A stretch of 64,000 nt of DNA from Bifidobacterium sp. ESL0790 (lineage in GTDB: Bacteria; Actinomycetota; Actinomycetes; Actinomycetales; Bifidobacteriaceae). Every line of letters begins with the position of its first letter. Positions within the stretch are counted from its first letter, which is position 1. Location of the stretch: contig NZ_CP113915.1 in NCBI RefSeq assembly GCF_029395435.1, positions 186,001-250,000 on the forward strand, written 5' to 3'. The translations under genes and the position numbers were made by a program. Under the pieces are notes generated by a model. That model had not been told where the DNA came from, searched no databases, and saw only the letters and a list, made by a program, of their open reading frames with translations. Below, one piece after another: positions 33,967 through 43,027 of the stretch.

Positions 33967-34668
33967 TCACAGGTCCTCGACGACCAGGTAGGTCATGTCG
34001 AGCGGGCCGTGGACGCCGACGACCAGGACCATCTCGATGTCACCGGTCGACGAGGTGCCGGTGATGAAGTTGAGGTTCGAGGTCTTCAGCTCGCCCGACT
34101 TGATGGCCGGCTCGTAGTAGTCCATCGCCTGACGCGAGCGCGCGACAATCTTCGACTTGCGGATGACGCTCAGGTAGTGCACCGGCAGGAAGTGGAACGC
34201 GCGGCCCTGGCCCGGCGTGGTCGGTGCGGTGATGGTGCACGACTCGGCGCACAGGAAGTCTGCGAAACCGATGGCCGCCTCCGAGTGGTTCGCGGCGTCG
34301 ATGTTGGCCTCGCGGCCGGCGCCGGGGACCCAGAACGCCGGTTTCGGGTCGAGCCCGTCGCGCCAGTCTTCCAGGCCGTAGAGTTGGTAGTACTCGTCAT
34401 AGGTCGGCAGCAGCAGCTTGCCGTCCGCCTTCGCGGCGATGAACTTGTTGAGTGCGGCGGGCAGCCCGGCCTTGTCGGTCGTCTGGAAGTCGACGTGCAC
34501 CGCCGGGGCGTTCTTGCGCGCGATCTCAAGCAGCTCATCCTGCGAATGGCCGGCCAGCGTGCTCTCCGGCAGGTCGTTGATCGGCTCCAGCGGATGGTCC
34601 TTGAGCTGGTGGCGCGGACGCCCGCTCTTTTCGGCAATATAGTTGAGGAATGTCTCGCGATCTGTCAT
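33967..34668 (-). CDS. lutC: Lactate utilization protein C
   Basis: LutC/YkgG-type protein of 233 residues, the third part of the LutABC L-lactate dehydrogenase complex. The segment GLDPKPAFWVPGAGREANID, SEAAIGFADFLCAESCTITAP and the terminal STGDIEMVLVVGVHGP match the family. I chose ATG at 34668, 4 bp after the lutB stop, over a longer frame that would read into lutB. Last gene of a lutABC operon on the minus strand. Cytoplasmic. Confidence 0.9.
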   Translation of the reverse strand: MTDRETFLNYIAEKSGRPRHQLKDHPLEPINDLPESTLAGHSQDELLEIARKNAPAVHVDFQTTDKAGLPAALNKFIAAKADGKLLLPTYDEYYQLYGLEDWRDGLDPKPAFWVPGAGREANIDAANHSEAAIGFADFLCAESCTITAPTTPGQGRAFHFLPVHYLSVIRKSKIVARSRQAMDYYEPAIKSGELKTSNLNFITGTSSTGDIEMVLVVGVHGPLDMTYLVVEDL

Positions 34669-34672
34669 CTGC

Positions 34673-36523
34673 TCAGTCCTTCTTCTCATTGTCGGACGGT
34701 GCGGCGCCTTCGGGCGAACCACCCTTGCTGATACCGTGCCTCACCGCGTTCTCGTGGGAGGTGTGGTCGGCGATATCGCCCACGCCCGCCTCCTCGATCG
34801 AGCCCAAAGCCTCGGGCACGGTGGCGTAGGAGAGCGGCGTCGGCTTTTCGTGGCCCTCCTCGCGGGCCGAGACGCTGTTGTCGTAGCTGCCGAATCCAGC
34901 GGCCGCGTTCGGATTCTTGGCGAGTACATTGGCCTGCGCCTTGCGGAACCCTTCTTCACCGCCGGCCGCCTTGACCTGCTCCTTCTTGCGCTTGTTGAAC
35001 CACGTGCGGAAGTTCTTGGAATGCTCCGGGGACTGGGGCATATCGCGCACCTTGGTCCACCCGCCAAAGACGAAGGGCATCCATTCCTCGTGCTTGCCGG
35101 TGGAGAAGAGGTTCTCGGCCGTGTCGGGCACGCGTCCGCCGCCGTCCGGGTTCTTGCGCCCCTTCTTAGCGATTGTGTCGAGCGCGACGTGGTCGAAGGT
35201 GAGCGCGGTGCGGAAGAGCGAGGAATGGCCGGTGCCCATACCCACCACCTTCATCACGGTGTCGGCGATGAGGTCGCCCATGTGCTTGTCGTTCATCTCC
35301 ACCTCGCGGTGCTTGATGAGCAGCTCATGCAGCGGGATCTTGACCGGGCACGTGGCCGTGCAGGCCGTGCAAAGGCTGCATGCGTAGGGCAGGTCGTGGA
35401 AGTCCGCGTAGTCGCCCTGCAGCAGCGGGGAGAGCACGGCGCCGATCGGGCCCGGATAGATGGAGCCATAGCCCTTGCCGCCGATGTTGCGGTAGATCGG
35501 GCAGACGTTCAGGCACGAGGCGCAGCGGATGCACTGCAGGATCGGCTCGAAGTCGGTGCCTAGCGCGTTGGAGCGGCCGTTGTCGACGATGACCACGTAG
35601 AAGTCCTCGGGCCCGTCGGCCTCGTCGGGGAGCTTCGGCGAGACGAAGCTGCAATACGAGGTGAGCTTGGAGCCGACGGCGGAGCGGACGAGCATATTGT
35701 CCATCGTCTCGGCCTCACGCAGCGTCGGCACGATGCGCTCCATACCCATGACCACGACCTGCGTGGGCGCGATGGCCATGGAGAGATCGGCGTTGCCCTC
35801 GTTGGTGACGATGTTGACCATGCCCTGGTCCGCCACGGCGAAGTTGCAGCCGGTGATCGACATGTCGGCCTCGAGGAAGCGCTCGCGCAGCACCTTACGG
35901 GAGAAACGCGCCTCGTGCTGCGGGTCGTTGTCGCCGGTGTAGCCGATCTTGCGGAAAAGCTCGAGGACCTGGTCGCGGTTCTTGTGCAGCGCCGGGAAGA
36001 CCAGATGCGAGGGCTCATCCCAGTTGTCGAGCTCCAGGATGAACTCGGCCAGATCGGTTTCGGTGACCTTGACGTCCGGAATCTTCAGCAGCGCCTTGTC
36101 GAGCCCGATCTCGGAGGTGACCATGGATTTCGGCTTGACGATCTTGTGCGCCTGCTTCTTCTTCACCAGGTCGGTGATGAAATCACGCGCCTCCACGTCG
36201 GTCTGTGCAAAGAAGACGTGGCCGCCGCGCTTCTCGACGTTGTCGGAGAACTCCTCGAGGTAATCGGGAAGATAGCGGATGGCGTGCTGGCGAATCTGCT
36301 CGCCGAGGTCGCGCCAACCCTCCCAATTGCCGAGCTCGGCGCGGGCGGTCTCGCGCTTGACCCACTGCGCGTCCTGCGCGTTGGAGATGGCGCGGTGCGC
36401 GAACTTGTCTTGCTCGCTAAGCTTTACGCGGTTGACGAAATTCGGGTCGCCATATTGCAGCATCGTGCCGGTCGGCTTGCCGGTGCGCTTGAACATGGTG
36501 TCGTCCATCTGGGTGTCGCTCAT
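34673..36523 (-). CDS. lutB: Iron-sulfur lactate utilization protein B
   Basis: LutB/YkgF-type protein of 616 residues with two 4Fe-4S motifs, CIRCASCLNVCP and CSLCTACTATCP, after the LUD-domain region (ITGCNFAVADQGMVNIVTNEGNADL). It carries electrons from L-lactate oxidation to pyruvate. The ATG overlaps the lutA stop as ATGA. It is about 140 residues longer than typical LutB because of a hydrophilic C-terminal extension with Gly/Ser/Asp-rich segments; the extension continues in the same base composition, so it is not a frameshift artefact. Its role is unknown. Confidence 0.92.
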   Translation of the reverse strand: MSDTQMDDTMFKRTGKPTGTMLQYGDPNFVNRVKLSEQDKFAHRAISNAQDAQWVKRETARAELGNWEGWRDLGEQIRQHAIRYLPDYLEEFSDNVEKRGGHVFFAQTDVEARDFITDLVKKKQAHKIVKPKSMVTSEIGLDKALLKIPDVKVTETDLAEFILELDNWDEPSHLVFPALHKNRDQVLELFRKIGYTGDNDPQHEARFSRKVLRERFLEADMSITGCNFAVADQGMVNIVTNEGNADLSMAIAPTQVVVMGMERIVPTLREAETMDNMLVRSAVGSKLTSYCSFVSPKLPDEADGPEDFYVVIVDNGRSNALGTDFEPILQCIRCASCLNVCPIYRNIGGKGYGSIYPGPIGAVLSPLLQGDYADFHDLPYACSLCTACTATCPVKIPLHELLIKHREVEMNDKHMGDLIADTVMKVVGMGTGHSSLFRTALTFDHVALDTIAKKGRKNPDGGGRVPDTAENLFSTGKHEEWMPFVFGGWTKVRDMPQSPEHSKNFRTWFNKRKKEQVKAAGGEEGFRKAQANVLAKNPNAAAGFGSYDNSVSAREEGHEKPTPLSYATVPEALGSIEEAGVGDIADHTSHENAVRHGISKGGSPEGAAPSDNEKKD

Positions 36524-37344
36524 ACCAAGGCCTCCTCGTGTGCGTTGGATTCCTGCAGCGCCGCCTGGTCGATGGCCTTGCGCTCCTCGGCGGTGGCGTA
36601 CTTGACGCGGCTCATGTCGACGTTGCTGTTGAGCACCTCGGCCAGGTGCATCACGGTGATCTTCTTGCCGTCGCGGTTGAAGCGGCCGCCGATGTTCATC
36701 AGGCAGCCCGGGTCGCAGGAGATGATGACCTCGGCGCCGGTGCTTTGGATGTCGGAGACCTTCTCGTCGACCATCTGCTTGGAGACCTCGGGCACCTTCA
36801 TGGAGAACATGCCGCCGAAACCGCAGCAATTCTCGATGTGGGGCAGGGGCTTGACGATGAGGCCCTTGACGTGGTCCATAAGAATATAAGGACTCTCGCG
36901 CTCGCCGAGCAGGCGGGTCATGTGGCAGGAGCGGTGGTAGGTGGCCACGGCGTCGAGCTCCGCGCCCGCGTCGAGCACGCCCAGCACGCGGTAGAGGAAC
37001 TGCGAGAACTCATAGGTCTTGTTGGCCATCTCGCGCGCCTTGGCCTTGTAGGCGTCATCGCCCTTGGGCAGGTGGAACTGCAGCTCCTTCAACATATTGA
37101 CGCAGGAGCCCGCGGGGCCGACGATATAGTCCGCGTCGACGCTCATCAGCGCGTCGATCTCGTTGTGCATCACCTTGGTGGTTTCCTTGACGTAGCCGCT
37201 GTTGTACGTGATCTGCCCGCAGCAAATCTGTTGCATCGGCACGTACGTCTCGCAGCCGAACCTTTCCAAGACCTCGACCATGGCCTTGCCGACATTGGGA
37301 AACATCAGGTCGACCAGGCAGGTGGAGAAAATCACTACCTTCAT
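36520..37344 (-). CDS. lutA: Lactate utilization protein A (cysteine-rich)
   Basis: LutA/YkgE-type protein of 274 residues with two CCG cysteine-rich domains: QQICCGQITYNSG and SCHMTRLLGE in one region, ENCCGFGGMFS and SCDPGCLMNI in the other. These bind heterodisulfide-reductase-like iron-sulfur clusters. First gene of lutABC. I chose ATG at 37344, preceded by GAAGGAG, rather than a start 25 codons upstream. Confidence 0.92.
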   Translation of the reverse strand: MKVVIFSTCLVDLMFPNVGKAMVEVLERFGCETYVPMQQICCGQITYNSGYVKETTKVMHNEIDALMSVDADYIVGPAGSCVNMLKELQFHLPKGDDAYKAKAREMANKTYEFSQFLYRVLGVLDAGAELDAVATYHRSCHMTRLLGERESPYILMDHVKGLIVKPLPHIENCCGFGGMFSMKVPEVSKQMVDEKVSDIQSTGAEVIISCDPGCLMNIGGRFNRDGKKITVMHLAEVLNSNVDMSRVKYATAEERKAIDQAALQESNAHEEALV

Positions 37345-37917
37345 CTTCGCTCCTTCGGTTGGGCGCATCGGCTCAACGTTCGCGTACTTCGGTGGCAACA
37401 TCGGCGTTGTGCGACTCATAACGTTCTAAGTCGACGTTGACATCTCTAACATATAACCTTAGAAGGGGAAAGCGGAAATCTGGTCGGCGTTTTCCTTATT
37501 TTTTGCATTTGTCAACGTGATGTTCATCACATTACAGATTTTCGCGGTGAACACTGTTTTTGAGAACCTCGGAATATCGCCGATTTTGGATGCTTTTCGT
37601 ATGATTATTTCTTTTAAAAATAATACTTTTTTGCGTCTTTCGGACGGGTTTTCCGTATATTTGGAGCGCCTGATGGGTAACCAAAACCGGTTTGTCTGAA
37701 AGAATCCGTTCTGTACGACTGCGATGGACGCCGTGGGGCTGTATTTTCCTCAGTATAACGTTTGATACGCATTTTTGCGATAAAATCGGTCGTTTGGTGA
37801 TGGAAAATCGCGAAGCGCTAAGGGGTAAGCGGTGGCGTTGCCACCTGTGGTGTGCTGTCCGTGGAGCCTGCGAGCGCTGTGATGTGAAGCCCGGCTAATG
37901 CGGCGAACTTGCAAATC
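37345..37917. other. AT-rich upstream region of lutA
   Basis: No convincing gene. The part 37480-37680 is AT-rich and holds GTGATGTTCATCAC at 37517-37530, a palindrome with 6-bp arms about 170 bp before lutA. It could be an operator for the lut operon. Confidence 0.4.
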
Positions 37918-38595
37918 TCAGGCTGCGGGCTCGACCTTCTTTTTGCCGAACTTCGCCTTGAGCAGGCCGACGATGGTCGGCAGCAGCGAGATGGCGAGGA
38001 TGGCGACGATCACGAGCTCGAAGTTGTCTTGCACCACGGGGATGCCGCCGAAGAAATAGCCGAGGAGGGTGAAAAGCGTGGACCAGGTGAGTCCGCCGAG
38101 CATCGAGAACGGCGTGAACCTGCGCCAGCGCATGCCCGAAAGCCCGGAGATGAACGGCATGAACGTGCGGATGAACGGGAAGAAGCGGCCGAGGAAGACG
38201 GCGAGCGGGCCCCACTTGTCGATCATGGCCTCGGTTTTGGCGAGGCGCTCGGGGGTCATCGCCTTGACCTTGCCGCTTTCGATGATCTTGCGGCCGAAGA
38301 AGTGGCCGATGAAATAGTTGCACTGGTCGCCGATGATGGGCGCGCTCCACACAATCGGGAGCAGCGCGAAAAGCGGCAGCGCGGACTTGCCGGTCACCGC
38401 GTCGGGGGCGGCGAAGAAGCCGGCCGCGAACAGCAGCGAGTCGCCGGGCAGGAACGGGAAGAAGACGACGCCGGTCTCGATGAAGACGATGAGGAAGATG
38501 AATCCGAGCGTCGGGGCCACGCCCATCGAGATCCAGCCCGCGATGATGGTGCGCGGATCCTTCAGCAGTTCAATGAGGAAGTGGATAAAACCCAT
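37918..38595 (-). CDS. DedA-family membrane protein
   Basis: Integral membrane protein of 225 residues. DedA signatures are ETGVVFFPFLPGDSLLFAAG near 41-60 and GRFFPFIRTFMPFISGLSGM with the conserved arginines. Four to six helices with a re-entrant loop are expected. DedA proteins are linked to lipid flipping and membrane homeostasis. The C-terminus is basic (KFGKKKVEPAA). Single gene; no operon partner is evident. Confidence 0.92.
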   Translation of the reverse strand: MGFIHFLIELLKDPRTIIAGWISMGVAPTLGFIFLIVFIETGVVFFPFLPGDSLLFAAGFFAAPDAVTGKSALPLFALLPIVWSAPIIGDQCNYFIGHFFGRKIIESGKVKAMTPERLAKTEAMIDKWGPLAVFLGRFFPFIRTFMPFISGLSGMRWRRFTPFSMLGGLTWSTLFTLLGYFFGGIPVVQDNFELVIVAILAISLLPTIVGLLKAKFGKKKVEPAA

Positions 38596-38695
38596 GATGT
38601 CCCGTCTGTCACGTCTCGAATGCCAACCTTCACCACATTACCAGCGGCCCTCTGCGTAAGTCCTGTGCGCCGCCTGAGTGCCCCATGAATCTGCA

Positions 38696-38791
38696 CAAAC
38701 CCGGGTTACAAAAGTGGGCGATACGAAAAGTGGAATGGCGGAATTCCAACGATTCATATTTTGCATCTGCCACTTTTGTAACCCGGGTTTG
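38696..38791. repeat. MITE-like element with perfect 22-bp inverted ends
   Basis: The 22-bp ends at 38696-38717 and 38770-38791 are perfect reverse complements, beginning CAAACCCGGGTTACAAAAGT. The 52-bp interior is AT-richer and holds a smaller inverted repeat, TGGAAT-ggcgg-AATTCCA. The whole is 96 bp, lies between convergent-to-tandem genes and encodes nothing visible. Confidence 0.85.
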
Positions 38792-38815
38792 CGAGGTTGG
38801 GCGTTCAATTCACTC

Positions 38816-39640
38816 TTACTTGACGAAATTCCTCTTGATCCACTTGGCCCAGAGGCTCGGCCAGACCTGGGCGCTCGGCTCGATCTGCGCCTCGTTGCCG
38901 GCGGCGGCCGTTTCGGCGGTCGCGAGGGCCAGGCTGTGGGGGCCGTGCGGGAAGATGTGCGCCTCGACGGGCACGCCGGCCTCGACGCAGGCGTTGAGGA
39001 AGAGCAGCGAGTTCTGCACCGGCACCACCGCGTCGCTGATGGTCTGCCAGATGAAAGTGGTCGGCGTCTTGGCATCCACGTGCTTCTCGCAGGAGATCTC
39101 GTCGAGCATCTTCTGGTCGCCCTTGCGCTCGCCGAGCAGCTTGGTGATGGTGCCCTCGTGGCGATATTGGCCGGCGGTGAGCACCGAATAGCCTAGCGCC
39201 AGGCCGTTGGGGCGTACTTCGTCGGGGTCGTAGCCGTTCTCGCGGATCACGTCGTCGCCGGTGGTGGTGGCGATGGAGGCCGCGAGCTGGCCGCCGCACG
39301 AGAAGCCGATGACGGTGACGGCCTGCGGGTCGACGTGCCAGGCCTCGGCGTTGTCGCGAATCATCTTCATCGCCGCGGCCGCTTCGATGAGCTGCACCGG
39401 GTATTGCGAGGGCGCGATGGAGTAACGCAGCACGAACGCCTGCACGCCCGCGCCCAGCGCCATCATCGCGATGGGCTCGGCCTCGCGGTCGGTCACCTTG
39501 TTGAAGCCGCCGCCGGGGAAGATGAGCACCGCCGGGCGACGCCGCGCCGGGTCGATCTCGGGCGAGTTGTCGGCGATATAGCCGGTGAGGGTCGCCTCGC
39601 TGCCGTCGATGCCTTTGATGGTCTTATGTATATATTGCAT
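38816..39640 (-). CDS. Alpha/beta hydrolase, carbohydrate-esterase-like
   Basis: Cytoplasmic hydrolase of 274 residues. The oxyanion segment LIFPGGGFNKVTDRE, nucleophile elbow GFSCGG (Ser near 114), an Asp in TISDAVVPV and a His in FPHGPHSLAL form the expected triad, as in BD-FAE-type xylan or acyl-sugar esterases. It probably removes acyl groups from a carbohydrate or small ester. Single gene; start ATG at 39640. Confidence 0.85.
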   Translation of the reverse strand: MQYIHKTIKGIDGSEATLTGYIADNSPEIDPARRRPAVLIFPGGGFNKVTDREAEPIAMMALGAGVQAFVLRYSIAPSQYPVQLIEAAAAMKMIRDNAEAWHVDPQAVTVIGFSCGGQLAASIATTTGDDVIRENGYDPDEVRPNGLALGYSVLTAGQYRHEGTITKLLGERKGDQKMLDEISCEKHVDAKTPTTFIWQTISDAVVPVQNSLLFLNACVEAGVPVEAHIFPHGPHSLALATAETAAAGNEAQIEPSAQVWPSLWAKWIKRNFVK

Positions 39641-39830
39641 GATTTTCGTTCTTCTTCCTCGTATGTGTAACGTGGTCGGCGCCGTCGTTTGCCCTTGATT
39701 TTATTGGGTTTTGGGCTATTGGCGGACTGCTTGGGCCACATATGGTTCCGCCGACCCGTTCCACCTCGGATTCTAGAGAGGTTGCCCGACGGTTATGTGG
39801 TCGTGTTCACATTTCTGGACAGCCGTTCTT

Positions 39831-39953
39831 GTCCTTCCTGCCCCTAACAGGCGATTCCTGCCCTTAACGTTCCAATCCTGCCTCAAAAGATACATTTTCG
39901 ACATGAAAAATGCACTAAAAAGGGCAGGAACGGTACGTTAGGAACAGGAAGGG
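39831..39953. repeat. Imperfect long inverted repeat upstream of rsmI
   Basis: Arms containing CCTTCCTGCCCCTAAC and GTTAGGAACAGGAAGG, with inner CCTGCCCTTAACGTTCC and AAGGGCAGGAACGGTACG, meet at an AT-rich centre (CATTTTCGACATGAAAAATG). It fills much of the 370-bp gap between the divergent esterase and rsmI genes, which has no visible gene. Confidence 0.65.
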
Positions 39954-40010
39954 TCGGCAAACGAGGGATATCGGGGGCGGCGCGTCATCGCGGTGATGGA
40001 TACTTGAGGT

Positions 40011-41120
40011 ATGAAGACGCAAGAACCTGGAGACAGTGGCAAGTTGGGCTGCGACGATAGCCAAATGAACGGTGACGATATTCGTGATTCAGCGGTAGAC
40101 GATGAAGAGATGACGGAGGGCGATTCGTCGGTTGATGCCGAAGCTTACGCTGCCGTTACTGCCAGCGACAGCGATTTGGCGTTGGGCGCCGAGCGCAAGA
40201 CCACCGGTGCCGGGCCGGTCGTTGAAATTCCCAGCGGCACGGTGGTGCTCGCCGCCACGCCGATCGGCAACATGGGCGATGCTTCCGCGCGTCTGGTCGC
40301 GTTGCTCGAGCGCGCCGACATCGTGGCCGCGGAGGACACCCGCCGGCTCTACGACCTCGCGAACCGTCTGGGCGTGCACGTGAGCGGCCATGTCATCGCT
40401 TACCACGACCACAACGAGCGCGACAAGGCCGACGGACTGCTCGACGAGGTGGAGCAGGGCGCCACGGTCCTGGTCGTTTCGGATGCCGGCATGCCCACCA
40501 TCAACGACCCCGGCATGGCGATCGTACGCCGTGCCATCGAGCGCAACCTGCCGGTCACTTGTGCTCCTGGGCCGAGCGCCGTGCTCGACGCGCTCGCCCT
40601 TTCCGGCTTGCCGACCGATCGGTTCTGCTACGAGGGATTCGTGCCGCGCAAGCACAACGAGCGTGTCCAGCGGTTCCGCTCGCTTCGCGCCGAGCGTAGG
40701 ACCATCGTTTTCTATGAGACCCTGCATCGCATCGCCGGCACTATGGACGACCTGCTTGAGCAATTCGGCCCGGACCGCCCGATGGCGCTGTGCCGCGAGC
40801 TCACCAAGGATTATGAGCAGGTTCGGCGCGGAGGCGTGGCCGAAATTCGCCAGTCCGTGGTTGACGACCCTCCGCGCGGTGAGATCGTCTTGGTTATCGA
40901 GGGTGCCAGCGAAGAGGAGGCGCTCGCGCTCGCGGAAAGTTCCGGAGCTGGTCAGGTACTGAGCGTCGCCGATCTGGGCGCTCTCGCCATCGAGCGCTCG
41001 AAGGAACAGGGCTTGCGCATCAAGGACGCCATCGCCGAGGTCATCAAGGAGCATCCGCTGCCCGATGGCTCGCTTGCCAATCGCAAGGCCGTCTATGCGG
41101 AGACGTTGAAGCTCAAGTAG
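40011..41120 (+). CDS. rsmI: 16S rRNA (cytidine-2'-O-)methyltransferase RsmI
   Basis: SAM-dependent methyltransferase of 369 residues that modifies C1402 of 16S rRNA. The core begins near residue 75 with LAATPIGNMGDASARLVALL and contains AAEDTRRLY, VSDAGMPTINDPG, CAPGPSAVLDALALSGLP and FYETLHRIAGTMDDL, all RsmI hallmarks. The first 70 residues are an acidic extension of unclear reality; no strong ribosome site precedes any candidate start, and the ATG at 40011 follows TTGAGG closely. In related genomes rsmI is often close to metG, here 6.3 kb away. Confidence 0.93.
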   Translation: MKTQEPGDSGKLGCDDSQMNGDDIRDSAVDDEEMTEGDSSVDAEAYAAVTASDSDLALGAERKTTGAGPVVEIPSGTVVLAATPIGNMGDASARLVALLERADIVAAEDTRRLYDLANRLGVHVSGHVIAYHDHNERDKADGLLDEVEQGATVLVVSDAGMPTINDPGMAIVRRAIERNLPVTCAPGPSAVLDALALSGLPTDRFCYEGFVPRKHNERVQRFRSLRAERRTIVFYETLHRIAGTMDDLLEQFGPDRPMALCRELTKDYEQVRRGGVAEIRQSVVDDPPRGEIVLVIEGASEEEALALAESSGAGQVLSVADLGALAIERSKEQGLRIKDAIAEVIKEHPLPDGSLANRKAVYAETLKLK

Positions 41121-41236
41121 TTGAAGCAGGCGGACAAGTCCGAGGCATTGACGCAACTTGCCAGCGACCAGCCATTCCAAGTCGTCCAAGCGTCAGCACG
41201 AAGGCCGGTTTCGGCTGGATTCCAAGGAGAACAGCC

Positions 41237-41304
41237 GAACTTACCACCAACTTACCACCTCAAGTGGTAAGTGGTAAGTTAAGTGTTCAGTTAAGTGGTA
41301 AGTT
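41237..41304. repeat. 68-bp direct repeat, left copy
   Basis: Sixty-eight bp identical, but for one base, to 42926-42993, in the same orientation. It contains several copies of AACTTACCAC and its inverse GTGGTAAGTT around an AGGT/ACCT centre, so it is internally palindromic. It lies between rsmI and the end of the Schlafen/AlbA-type gene. Confidence 0.95.
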
Positions 41305-41412
41305 GGCTGAACGAATTCATTTTTGATATATGCCTTGGCGGAATGCTTTCCTTGGTGGAATGCTTTTATCAATCGAGCGGTTTGCCGAATGCCACGGAAA
41401 GGATTCCTCTTA

Positions 41413-42900
41413 TCATCGCCCGAGCCGTCGCCCGAGCCTATAGCGTTGCTTCGGGCTTCTGGTCGGTTCCGTGGGCTCGACCACTTTCTGCGCGATGAGC
41501 TTTTGCAGATGGTTGTTGACGGTGGTTTTCGAAAGTCCCGATGCGTGGGTCAGCTCTTTGGCGGAAACCGAGCCTTGCTTGTTCAGCATTTCCAGAATCG
41601 CATGGTCGATATCGGTGTCCGAGCGTTGCGAGGATTCGCTAGCGGTGATGTGCCGCTTATCCATAGTCAGGCTGAAGTATGCGATGGCGTCCTTCGGACG
41701 GGGCGGAGACATCAGCGCGTGCTGCAGCTGATCCTCTATCTCACGATAACCAGTTCCGCGGTTTTCGACCACATATCCGCCATCCGGGTAGGGTGTCGTC
41801 TCGAGAATATTGGAGAGCCATTGGTTGCGCGAGGCCGAAACGCCATCGTGACCCAAAGTGCGAACCGTCACGGCTCCGAAAAGACCGCCGGGATTGAGTA
41901 TCTCCAATCGGTCGGCGAATAGATTCACTTGGACTTGCGAGCCGCGCGCATCGGGTGAATAATCCCGGTGCATCAGTGCGTTCGAAACCGCCTCTCTGAC
42001 CGCCCCGACAGGGTAATCGGGAACATCTTTGCGGAAGGCCCCCTCGATGACCGCGCCCGTCCTGGTGTTTCGTTGCAGGGCCGTGAGTGTGTCGGCGACC
42101 ATGATCGGTATGGGGCCGATGATGGTTTGGGTGTCGAGGAAGCGCTTGCCGTCGCTGGTTCGTTCCGTTTTGGTTGTGCCGGGGAAGGCGGTGAAAGTTA
42201 CGTTGAGACGAGGGAAAAACCGCTGCGGGAATTTCCCTAACGCCATGAGCCCGGCCAGGGTCGGTCGCACTTGTTTCCTGTTGTCTTGACGGATGACATG
42301 GAGGTCCAGAAGGATGCTTTCGTCATCTTTGGTGCCCAGGATGCGCGGATGCAGTTCGCGTTGCCGGCTGAGGAAAGCCGAAAGCAGTTGGGTGTCAAGG
42401 TCGTCGATGGTAGCGGTGGGCACAATGTCGTCATCGAAATCCGGCTGGGAATGCTCCTCGAGAAGGCGGTCGACCTCGTAGGAGCTCAGCCTCATGTCGC
42501 CGTCACCCGTCCTGATGAAAGAGCCTTGATAGCAACCGCGGGTGGTGATATAGCAGGGCTTGTCTTTCGGAAGGATTTCGGGGACTTGAGCGTAGACGAT
42601 TTGCGCGTTTTCGAATGGCAGTATCTTGACCGTGGGGCGCACGATGGGTGTGAGTTTATTGCATTGCGATATCAGAGCGTCTCGCATGGATTTCGCATTG
42701 AACTTCGGTGCTGGGGTAAATCCCTTGCGCTCGGAGATACCTAGGATGATGATGCCGCCGTCGCCGTTCGAGAAGGCCGAGAGGGTCTCCACGAGCGTGG
42801 CTGGTATTTTCGAGACGCTTTCCTTCACCTCGCAGGTCTGCGTATCGCTGCCAATGGCGCGCATCGAGGCTATCAGCTCGGCTATCGAATCCTGGTCCAT
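41413..42900 (-). CDS. Schlafen AlbA_2-domain ATP-binding regulator
   Basis: Protein of 495 residues. The N-terminal AlbA_2 (Schlafen-type) domain has EVKESVSKIPATLVETLSAF and NGDGGIIILGI at about 24-56. A GHKL-like HATPase region follows (GAVREAVSNALMHRDYSPDA, LEILNPGGLFG, NRGTGYREIEDQL). The C-terminus is a winged helix-turn-helix (VSAKELTHASGLSKTTVNNH). I chose ATG at 42900, with GAAGGA upstream, over a TTG start that would lie inside the repeat. GC is lower than in the flanking core genes. It is bracketed by 68-bp direct repeats; the upstream copy covers its promoter and is a likely autoregulatory operator. Confidence 0.85.
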   Translation of the reverse strand: MDQDSIAELIASMRAIGSDTQTCEVKESVSKIPATLVETLSAFSNGDGGIIILGISERKGFTPAPKFNAKSMRDALISQCNKLTPIVRPTVKILPFENAQIVYAQVPEILPKDKPCYITTRGCYQGSFIRTGDGDMRLSSYEVDRLLEEHSQPDFDDDIVPTATIDDLDTQLLSAFLSRQRELHPRILGTKDDESILLDLHVIRQDNRKQVRPTLAGLMALGKFPQRFFPRLNVTFTAFPGTTKTERTSDGKRFLDTQTIIGPIPIMVADTLTALQRNTRTGAVIEGAFRKDVPDYPVGAVREAVSNALMHRDYSPDARGSQVQVNLFADRLEILNPGGLFGAVTVRTLGHDGVSASRNQWLSNILETTPYPDGGYVVENRGTGYREIEDQLQHALMSPPRPKDAIAYFSLTMDKRHITASESSQRSDTDIDHAILEMLNKQGSVSAKELTHASGLSKTTVNNHLQKLIAQKVVEPTEPTRSPKQRYRLGRRLGR

Positions 42901-42925
42901 GCGGCATCCTTCGGTTTGACGATAT

Positions 42926-42993
42926 GAACTTACCACCAACTTACCACCTCAAGTGGTAAGTGGTAAGTTAAGTGTTCAGTTAAGCGGTAAGTT
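42926..42993. repeat. 68-bp direct repeat, right copy
   Basis: Second copy of the repeat at 41237, one mismatch (T to C). It begins 26 bp upstream of the start codon of the Schlafen/AlbA-type gene. In gene orientation it reads as 12-bp units (AACTTACCGCTT, AACTGAACACTT, AACTTACCACTT) followed by an inverted set. Confidence 0.95.
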
Positions 42994-43027
42994 CGTCAAA
43001 ACGTTGGGAATATTGGGATTTGCGGAC

